In this document: positions 52,358 through 58,229 of the stretch, one piece after another
Numbering within the stretch: position 1 is the stretch's first letter
How the letters are laid out: every line of letters starts with the position of its first letter
NCBI GenBank assembly: GCA_943370385.1
Contig: CALRQT020000010.1
Coordinates: 1-64,000 of the forward strand
Direction of reading: 5' to 3'
Origin: BAIKAL-G1 sp943370385
Lineage (GTDB): Bacteria > Cyanobacteriota > Cyanobacteriia > PCC-6307 > Cyanobiaceae
Length of the DNA: 64,000 nt
Notes under the pieces: generated by a model
Seen by the model: only the letters and a program-made list of their open reading frames with translations
The model's database searches: none
Told to the model about the DNA's origin: nothing
Program-made: the position numbers and the translations under genes

Positions 52358-52987
52358 TCATCGTTTACGGGCAACCACAACCATGCTTTTCCAGAGGTAC
52401 GGCAACCTGCCAACACCATGGAATTGGATGACATCAAAGCCGTTGTCGCTGAGCAATGCTGTCAATGTCTTTCTGCTCCAGAACTTAATGTGCCCGCCAC
52501 ACCACAACGCCGTCAGGTGAGCGTCCCAGGCATTAAAAATGGACAGCACTAAATTTTTCAAAAAGCCATGGTAGGGGGTTGAAACAACCAGCAGCCCCCC
52601 TGGCCCAAGGACCGCACTCGCATAGGCCGGCAGGCGATGGGGCGCATAAAGATGCTCGACGACCTCAGTGGAAACAACCGCATCAAAGGGGCCTTCGCGC
52701 AGAAGCGTTGCATCCGGTCCGTCATCGATATTGCCCTGATAAAATCCAATCCCTGGGAAGCTAGTTCTCGCAGCTTCAATGCCACCCCTGTCAGCCTCAA
52801 CACCTACAACCTGATATCCCGATGAGCGCAGGGCCGCGCACAAGACCCCGTTACCACTACCCAGGTCCAGGACCCGCTTAGCACCAGTTTTGCCGAGAAT
52901 CGCAAGGATGCAAGGCTCCAGATAGGCGAATGTATGCGGCGGCTGGCCATTGCTCCAGCCATACTCGCTGGGCTGACTGACGGCCAT
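52358..52987 (-). CDS. Class I SAM-dependent methyltransferase of lower GC content
   Basis: A methyltransferase domain with SAM motif VLDLGSGNGVLC, then GVEADRGGIEAARTSFPG, FDAVVSTEVVEHLY and VLGPGGLLVVSTPYHGF, as in UbiG-like proteins. The ATG at 52987 (MAVSQPSEYGW) gives 209 residues and has GGGGGA about eight bases ahead; the frame is open to 53164 and would add a hydrophobic segment (VVMVVSLLIVLVLYHALWG). The substrate is unknown. Two 60-bp lines counted by hand were about 52% GC, well below the flanking genes, suggesting recent acquisition. Confidence 0.85.
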   Translation of the reverse strand: MAVSQPSEYGWSNGQPPHTFAYLEPCILAILGKTGAKRVLDLGSGNGVLCAALRSSGYQVVGVEADRGGIEAARTSFPGIGFYQGNIDDGPDATLLREGPFDAVVSTEVVEHLYAPHRLPAYASAVLGPGGLLVVSTPYHGFLKNLVLSIFNAWDAHLTALWCGGHIKFWSRKTLTALLSDNGFDVIQFHGVGRLPYLWKSMVVVARKR

Positions 52988-53213
52988 CACAAGCGTCCCC
53001 CAAAGTGCATGATATAAAACAAGCACAATTAATAACGAAACGACCATGACAACCCGACGATGCAGCCTAATTGCCGCACCGAAGCTCGAATGGCTTGGCC
53101 TGAGCTGGCCAACTAGACGCATTGCTTCTGCATAACGAATCAATCGCAGCCACGACAATTCCACCAGCGAAACGACCTAACTCCACCTCATCAGCTATTA
53201 ATCCCGGCCAAAT

Positions 53214-54056
53214 TCAGCCCAACCAGGGATCTAGGAAACTCAATGGCCGGGCCATGGTGGCCGAAAAACCGAGGATGCCCCGGTCGATGTGGCGGTAGAG
53301 CAGGGAGCCGTCGGCCTCGAGCAGGAAGGTGCCGCCCCGCTGGGTGAGGAAGTCGTCGCGGGGGACATAGCTGCGCCAGTGGCCGAGCACTTCGGCCATG
53401 TTCCGCAGGCGCACCGTGGCCAGTTCGAAGGGCCGCAGAAACCCCGAACCACCCGCCCAAGCGAAGAAGGAGCCCTGGATCGGCGGTAGGGGGCCCGCCT
53501 GGATGGTCTCGTCGTCGGCGATGCGCTGGGGGGCACTGCGATCGCCGGTGTAGCCGCGCAGCACCTCCGCCAGGGTGCCGGGGGAGCCGATTCCAGCGCA
53601 CATCAGCAAGAGATTCGGCCAGGGTCCGCCCGCCTGGGTAAGACCGGCGTAGAGCCCCAGGGCCTGGTGCAGCTGGGGCTCGGGATCCACCAGCAGCCGC
53701 TCCCTGGGGAAGCCCGTGAAGGCACAGAAGCGCTCGCAGCTCTCCTGATTGCCGATGCCGATCGCCAGCAGGGCGATGCCCGCAGACTCCAGCTGGGGCA
53801 GGGCACTAACCAAGGCCTGGGCGTATTCGAGGCTGTCGAAATCGCCCAGCTGGGGCAGCAGCACCACCAACCGCCGCCGGCCCGGGCCCATGCCCTCCAC
53901 CGCAGCGAGTCGCTCCAGCAAGGCCGGCGGGGCCAGGGCCGCCCCAGCCGCGGGCGAGCCTTTGGGGCCATCGCTGTCAGCGACAGCGTTCTCAGCGAAA
54001 TCCTGGTTGGCGGAATCCCTGTCAGTGGGAGCGGGCACGGGCAAGGCGGAACTCAA
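53214..54056 (-). CDS. Peroxiredoxin-like (AhpC/TSA, PRXL2-type) protein lacking the usual active-site Cys
   Basis: A 280-residue thioredoxin-fold protein with a disordered acidic N-terminus (about 1-45). RRLVVLLPQLGDFDSLEYAQALV takes the place where PRXL2/AhpC-TSA_2 proteins have a Cys-x-x-Cys segment; here that position reads DFDS without Cys. LESAGIALLAIGIGNQESCERFCAFTGFPRERLLVDPEPQL follows the family pattern and adds two Cys (about 110, 114). GFLRPFELATVRLRNM and QRGGTFLLEADGSLLYRHIDRGILG complete it. TTG start overlaps the photolyase stop by three bases. Confidence 0.75.
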   Translation of the reverse strand: MSSALPVPAPTDRDSANQDFAENAVADSDGPKGSPAAGAALAPPALLERLAAVEGMGPGRRRLVVLLPQLGDFDSLEYAQALVSALPQLESAGIALLAIGIGNQESCERFCAFTGFPRERLLVDPEPQLHQALGLYAGLTQAGGPWPNLLLMCAGIGSPGTLAEVLRGYTGDRSAPQRIADDETIQAGPLPPIQGSFFAWAGGSGFLRPFELATVRLRNMAEVLGHWRSYVPRDDFLTQRGGTFLLEADGSLLYRHIDRGILGFSATMARPLSFLDPWLG

Positions 54057-55567
54057 GGCGCCACCAGGGTGGCGCGGCTGAGGAAGGCATCGGCGGCGGC
54101 GGTCAAGGCCTGGCGTCGAGCCGGCTCAATCCGATCCAGCAGGTGCACCATCATCGAGAGGCGCGGATTGCCCTGGAAAAAGGTGCGGTGGCGTTCGATG
54201 AAGCGCCAGTAGAGCCCATCCCAGGTTTCACACCAGGGACCGCGCTTGTAGTCCCCCATCTTGAGGATGTAATTGGAGCCGCAGATGTAGGGCTTGGTGG
54301 CAAAAATGCCGCCGTCACTCATCTGGCCCATGCCATAGACATTCGGGCCCATCACCCACTCATAGGAATCGAGGTAGCGCTCCATGAACCAGCGGTGCAC
54401 CTCGCCCGGGTGGACCTCACAGAGCACCATCAGGCTGCTGAGCACCATCAGGCGCTCGATGTGGTGGTTGTAACCGAGCCGGTTCACCCGCCGGATTGCC
54501 TGGTCCAGCGGCGGCAGGCCGGTGCTGCCGTCGTCCCAGCAGGGGGCCAGCCGGCGCTGGTGGTTCCAAAAATTTGAGCTGGCCTGGCGCTCGCCGTGGA
54601 CCCGATCGATGCCGCGCACAAACTCGCGCCAACCAATCACCTGGCGCAGGAACCCCTCCAGCGAAGCGATCGGCACCGGTTCGGCGCTGGCCTGACGGCT
54701 GGCGGCCTGGGCCAGGCAGGCCTCGATCACAGCGGCCGGAGTGAGCAGGCCCATGTTGAGCAGGGGCGAGAGCAGGGAATGGTGCAGGGTGTCGTGGCTT
54801 TGGCTGAGGGCGTCTTCGTAGGGGCCAAAACCGGCCAGGCGCTCCTCTATGAAGCTCTCCAGCCAGGCCTGGGCCTGGGGGTGGTCGTAGGGAATCCAGA
54901 GGGGGCCCAGCTCGCCGGGATGGCTGGCGAAGTGGCGGCCGATCAGGGCGCGCACCGCCGGCTCATGGGGGCTGGCGGGCACGGTCGGCAGGGGCGGCTC
55001 CCGGTAGCCCTTGGGCAGGCGGCGCCGGTTCTCGGCATCAAAACTCCAGCGGCCGCCGGTGGGGGTGCCATCGGCCTCTAGCAACAGGCCGAGCCGGCGG
55101 CGCTGGCGCTCGTAGAAGCTCTTCATCAGCGGCCGGCGCCGCCCCTCAAACCAGGCCCGGCTCTCGGCAACCGATTCCAGGAAGGCGGGCGACGGCAGCA
55201 CCGTTAACGCCACCGCTTGCTCCTGGCAGAAGCGCTGGAGCCGGGCCCCAAAGCGGCGATCAGCGATCTCCGCCACCCGCAACTCCCCCTGGCCCGCCAC
55301 CTGGGCGGCCAGCCGCTGCCAGAAGGAGCAATCAACCGAATCGGGCAGCTCGAAATAGCGCACCGCCACGCCGCGCTCCAGCAGGGCATCGCGGAAGCTA
55401 CGCATGGCCACGAAGGTGTGCAGCAGCCGCAGCTGGTGGTAGCGGTAGGCGGAGGCCACGGCCAGGTCCTCCACCATCACCACGACATCGCCGGCCGCCA
55501 GCTGCAGGGGCGAGGGGCTGAACCAGTCACGGTGCAGCTGGTCGCCCAGGATCAGGGTGAGGGTCAT
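54053..55567 (-). CDS. FeS-BCP/PhrB-type photolyase-related protein with short cluster loop
   Basis: A 504-residue member of the bacterial cryptochrome/(6-4)-photolyase group (CryB/PhrB). MTLTLILGDQLHRDW begins the antenna domain; QVIGWREFVRGI, RLGYNHHIERLMVLSSLMVLCEVHPGEVHRWFMERYLDSYEWVMGPNVYGMGQ and MMVHLLDRIE are diagnostic. In PhrB four Cys hold a 4Fe-4S cluster. Here one candidate is in LMVLCEV and one in GPWCETWDGLYW; the region with the Cys-x2-Cys ligands is shortened to DYKRGPWC, so two ligands seem missing. It is 18 bp after cry-DASH and coupled to the peroxiredoxin-like gene. Confidence 0.87.
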   Translation of the reverse strand: MTLTLILGDQLHRDWFSPSPLQLAAGDVVVMVEDLAVASAYRYHQLRLLHTFVAMRSFRDALLERGVAVRYFELPDSVDCSFWQRLAAQVAGQGELRVAEIADRRFGARLQRFCQEQAVALTVLPSPAFLESVAESRAWFEGRRRPLMKSFYERQRRRLGLLLEADGTPTGGRWSFDAENRRRLPKGYREPPLPTVPASPHEPAVRALIGRHFASHPGELGPLWIPYDHPQAQAWLESFIEERLAGFGPYEDALSQSHDTLHHSLLSPLLNMGLLTPAAVIEACLAQAASRQASAEPVPIASLEGFLRQVIGWREFVRGIDRVHGERQASSNFWNHQRRLAPCWDDGSTGLPPLDQAIRRVNRLGYNHHIERLMVLSSLMVLCEVHPGEVHRWFMERYLDSYEWVMGPNVYGMGQMSDGGIFATKPYICGSNYILKMGDYKRGPWCETWDGLYWRFIERHRTFFQGNPRLSMMVHLLDRIEPARRQALTAAADAFLSRATLVAP

Positions 55568-55585
55568 GGGTGGGGGCTCATGGGC

Positions 55586-56944
55586 TCAGGACCAGCGCTG
55601 GCGGTGGGTTTGCTCGGGGTCGTAGAGACCAACCTGGCGCTCGAGGTCGAAGCGGCGGGGCGAGCCGCCGAAGCTGCGGGGGTCGGAACCCACCCCGGCC
55701 AGGTAGGCCCAGTTGCCCGTGTTCAGGGCCGGCTCGGCATCGATCAACCACCACTCAAAGAAACGGGCGCCCCAGATCCAGGGCAGCTGCAGGCTGTTGA
55801 TGAAGTGGGAGGCCACCCACTGGCGGCCCCGGTTGGAGAGGTAGCCCGTGGCGAGCAGTTCGCGCAGCTGGGCATCGATCAGGGGATGGCCGCCATCGGC
55901 GCGGCACCAGCGGGCGAACAGCTCCCGGTCCTCGATCCAGGCCGGCTGGCGGTTCTGGAGTCCGGACGAACGATGGAAGGCGGCGCCGTGGCACTGCTCC
56001 GACCAGAGGAAGAACTCGCGCCAGAGCAGCTCCTGCTTCAGCCACTCGGAGCCCTCATCGGCGCCCTGGCGCGCCTGGTACTCGAGCACCACCTGCCAGA
56101 TCCGCCGCACGGACAGGGACCCCAGGGCCAAAAAGGGCGAGAGCTTCGACGAGAACTCCGTGCCCACCAGGCCGTTGCGGCGGGCCTTGTAGTGGCGCAG
56201 GCCATCGGAGCCGCCACAGAAGTGCTGGAGCCGGGCCAGGGCCGTGGGCTCATCGCCCCGAAATGGGAAGGCGCTGCGGGGGTCGCTTTGGGGATCCAAG
56301 TAAGGCTCCCCCAAGGAAACGGCCCCCTCGGCGGACCCGGAGCACGGGCCGCGATCGGCTGCCGGATCCGGATTAACGGGCCGCAGCCATTCCCGGGGCC
56401 AGGCCTCGGGCCAGTCCGCCGCCGTCCAGCCCAGGCCGCTGAGATCGGGCGGGGACAAGGGGGCTTCAGGCGGGCGATCCAGGCTGCGGCGGAAGTCGCT
56501 GAACACCAAGGGGAAGCGCCCAGGGGCGATGGGCCAGTCACCAAAGAGCCGGCTCTGCTGGGCCTGGAGCAGCCGATCCGGGCGCAACAGCGGGCGGATC
56601 TCGTCCAGGGCGGCGACGGTGGTCTGTTGGGGGAAGGCCAGCAGGGGAATGCCCTGGGCCGCCAGGCGCGAGCGCAAGGACGCCATGGCCTGGGCCTCGA
56701 TGCGGCGCTGGTGGGGGCCGCGCAGGCGCTGGCCCTCGGGCCGGGTGGCCAGCACCACCAAACGGCTCCCTGGCTGACGGCGGGCCAGGGCCACCGCTTC
56801 GTGCAGGGCGGGCTGGTCATCCAGACGCAGCTGCCCCTCCAGGCAGAAGGCGATGGTGAAACCGGCTGCCGCGGCAGTTGCGTGGCCCAAGGGGGCCCCG
56901 GCAGGCCCAGAGATGGGGGGGCTTGGGACTAGCACTTTCTCCAT
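55586..56944 (-). CDS. Cryptochrome DASH / photolyase-family protein
   Basis: A 452-residue protein; the ATG at 56944 (MEKVLVPSPPISG) has GGGGCGG close upstream. The photolyase fold is clear: LPWIWGARFFEWWLIDAEPALNTGNWAYLAGVGSDPRSFGG near the C-terminus, with YKARRNGLVGTEFSSKLSPFLALGSLS, ELLWREFFLWSE and LLATGYLSNRGRQWVASHFI before it. The block NTGNWAYLAGVGSDPR and YLSNRGRQ are typical of cry-DASH. The antenna domain (about 35-190) is divergent. It starts an apparent operon with the FeS-BCP-like and peroxiredoxin-like genes. Confidence 0.85.
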   Translation of the reverse strand: MEKVLVPSPPISGPAGAPLGHATAAAAGFTIAFCLEGQLRLDDQPALHEAVALARRQPGSRLVVLATRPEGQRLRGPHQRRIEAQAMASLRSRLAAQGIPLLAFPQQTTVAALDEIRPLLRPDRLLQAQQSRLFGDWPIAPGRFPLVFSDFRRSLDRPPEAPLSPPDLSGLGWTAADWPEAWPREWLRPVNPDPAADRGPCSGSAEGAVSLGEPYLDPQSDPRSAFPFRGDEPTALARLQHFCGGSDGLRHYKARRNGLVGTEFSSKLSPFLALGSLSVRRIWQVVLEYQARQGADEGSEWLKQELLWREFFLWSEQCHGAAFHRSSGLQNRQPAWIEDRELFARWCRADGGHPLIDAQLRELLATGYLSNRGRQWVASHFINSLQLPWIWGARFFEWWLIDAEPALNTGNWAYLAGVGSDPRSFGGSPRRFDLERQVGLYDPEQTHRQRWS

Positions 56945-57011
56945 CCGCCCCGAGCCCGCCACCACACTTAATGTTTCGTCACACTAGGCTGACGGAAAGC
57001 GTGAGTGAGCC

Positions 57012-57239
57012 GTGGAAAGCATCTTGGTTGGCGTTTATCTGATCTGCTTCGCCGTGATCGGTGGCGGGGCCTTTGCCCTGATGACCCAAAACCTGCGCCG
57101 CTCCGCGCCAGCCCCAGCGCCCAGGCCCCAGGGCAGCCTCCGGGCCCGCCATCCCGAGGCACCCGAGCCCGGCGAAGAAGTGCTCTACGTCGATCTCAGC
57201 CGCGAGCGGCTGGAAGCGCTCTACCAACAGGCCTCCTAA
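57012..57239 (+). CDS. Small single-pass membrane protein, possibly DUF2973-like
   Basis: A 75-residue protein from a GTG. Residues 1-25 form one membrane helix (ILVGVYLICFAVIGGGAFALM), followed by a Pro/Arg-rich linker (RRSAPAPAPRPQG) and a conserved-looking tail GEEVLYVDLSRERLEALYQQ. The tail resembles what I recall of DUF2973 proteins in picocyanobacteria, but I am not certain. It diverges from the cry-DASH gene and is followed by a large hairpin. Confidence 0.65.
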   Translation: MESILVGVYLICFAVIGGGAFALMTQNLRRSAPAPAPRPQGSLRARHPEAPEPGEEVLYVDLSRERLEALYQQAS

Positions 57240-57311
57240 ACCAAGCAGCGGCCAAGGAAGATCTTCAGGGATCTCCAATTCACGGGCGAAAGCTCATCCA
57301 ATCAGCCAAAC

Positions 57312-57361
57312 AAACGAGCCAATTAATTAAGCCCTTTTGAGCTTAATTAATTGGCTCGTTT
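57312..57361. terminator. Perfect 21-bp inverted repeat with 8-nt loop, probable bidirectional terminator
   Basis: The arms 57312-57332 (AAACGAGCCAATTAATTAAGC) and 57341-57361 are perfect reverse complements around CCTTTTGA. The outer ends supply AAA/TTTT, so either strand ends in a short U run. It lies between the 75-residue gene on the plus strand and the hli gene on the minus strand. The stem is AT-rich at its core (AATTAATTAA), unlike ordinary GC-rich terminators. Confidence 0.75.
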
Positions 57362-57524
57362 TAATGCAACCGACCCATCAAGGCAGCCTGCCCTAGGCGA
57401 TGACAGCCCGTCCTTCAGATCCCACGGATTGGCGATCGGCGATCAACCTGCCCAGGCAACTTGCTACCCAACCGACACCCCATGGGGCGCCGCAAAAATG
57501 ACTTCCTTTGGCTAAATGGGCAGC

Positions 57525-57554
57525 AAAAAGCCCGAACAGCACAGCTGTCCGGGC
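57525..57554 (-). terminator. Terminator of the hli gene
   Basis: On the minus strand, GCCCGGACAGC-TGT-GCTGTTCGGGC (one mismatch) is followed by TTTTT. It lies 29 bp beyond the hli stop codon. Confidence 0.88.
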
Positions 57555-57582
57555 CCATTGATCAGCTTCTAGAAATCAGCAA

Positions 57583-57726
57583 TCAGCCGAGGCCGATCTG
57601 GGTCAGGATGCCTTGGCCGGTGAGCAGCTCGGTGCCGAGGCCGATCACAAAGCCGAGCATGGCCAGGCGGCCATTCCAGGTTTCAGCGAAGGCAACGAAA
57701 CCGAAGCGGGAAGCGGGAGCAGCCAT
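57583..57726 (-). CDS. hli: High-light-inducible protein (Hlip/Scp)
   Basis: A 47-residue one-helix chlorophyll-binding protein, too short for most gene callers. It reads MAAPASRFGFVAFAETWNGR, then LAMLGFVIGLGTELLTGQGI and LTQIGLG. The ExxNxRxAM chlorophyll-binding motif is complete (ETWNGRLAM). In cyanobacteria Hlips bind chlorophyll and carotenoid, protect photosystem II assembly and dissipate excess energy in the thylakoid membrane. An HLR1-like box lies directly upstream (57748-57765), and a terminator follows (57525-57554). It is 44 bp after the 84-residue gene on the same strand. Confidence 0.95.
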   Translation of the reverse strand: MAAPASRFGFVAFAETWNGRLAMLGFVIGLGTELLTGQGILTQIGLG

Positions 57727-57747
57727 GGGAGCGATTCAACTGGGGTC

Positions 57748-57765
57748 ATTGTAACAGGTTGTAAA
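57748..57765 (-). promoter_or_regulatory. HLR1-type RpaB box upstream of hli
   Basis: On the minus strand the sequence is TTTACAAC-CT-GTTACAAT, two direct octamers of the consensus (G/T)TTACA(T/A)(T/A) spaced by two bases; 15 of 16 positions fit. It begins 22 bases upstream of the hli ATG and its 3' half (TACAAT) could itself serve as the -10 hexamer, so RpaB bound there would block RNA polymerase. RpaB is encoded in this window at 10150-10896. Confidence 0.8.
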
Positions 57766-57770
57766 CGCCC

Positions 57771-58025
57771 CTAGGCCGGGCGGCGGTAACGGCGGCGGCC
57801 CAGGGGCTCGATCCAGCCATCCCGCACGGCGGCGTGGTGGAGCTTGGTGGGCGAAAGGCGGCAGCCCAGCTGGATGGTGCCCTGGTCGAGCAGGCGGCCG
57901 AGCCGCAGGGCCGTGGCCTCCTCCAGGCGCGAAAAGCGGTCCTGCTGGGCCGTGAGCCAGGAGAGCTCCGACGGGCTGATCACCCCACTGGAGAGGCTGG
58001 CGAGAAACAACTGACCGACCGTCAT
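57771..58025 (-). CDS. Small conserved hypothetical protein next to hli
   Basis: An 84-residue soluble basic protein: MTVGQLFLASLSSGVISPSE, then LSWLTAQQDRFSRLEEATALRLGRLLDQGTIQLGCRL and the Arg-rich end LGRRRYRRPA. I recall similar proteins in picocyanobacteria but know no function. It may be co-regulated with hli: an HLR1-like box lies immediately upstream of its start. Confidence 0.8.
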   Translation of the reverse strand: MTVGQLFLASLSSGVISPSELSWLTAQQDRFSRLEEATALRLGRLLDQGTIQLGCRLSPTKLHHAAVRDGWIEPLGRRRYRRPA

Positions 58026-58029
58026 GGCC

Positions 58030-58047
58030 TTTGTAACGGATTGCTAA
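58030..58047 (-). promoter_or_regulatory. HLR1-like box upstream of the 84-residue gene
   Basis: On the minus strand: TTAGCAAT-CC-GTTACAAA. The second octamer is perfect and the first has two mismatches (14 of 16 positions). It ends only four bases before the ATG at 58025, so transcripts starting at this box would be almost leaderless or start further upstream. Confidence 0.6.
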
Positions 58048-58229
58048 GAGTCTGTCTCATCTGGCGGCCGGCTGCGGATCTGGGCCCGGAAGCTCTGGCC
58101 CGAATGGGCTGCCCTGGCAAGGGCTGGCCCGGAAAAGGGCTTGGCTCTACAAGCACTAGCGGGCGCCGCTTGGGATGATGACTGGAGCGTCAGGGCCAGC
58201 CCCCGCCAAGCCCCGAGCCCGAGAGACCC

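Larger units (their letters stand above)
57240..57582. other. Non-coding spacer with two hairpins
   Basis: A 343-bp stretch without a credible gene; ORFs in it are random. It holds a long perfect inverted repeat (57312-57361) and the terminator of the hli gene (57525-57554). It is visibly less GC-rich than the flanks. Confidence 0.7.

Noticed and set aside
55217..56932. A 571-codon open frame on the plus strand
   Set aside because: Antisense to the cry-DASH and FeS-BCP-like genes, low-complexity Gly/Gln/Leu composition, no recognisable domain.
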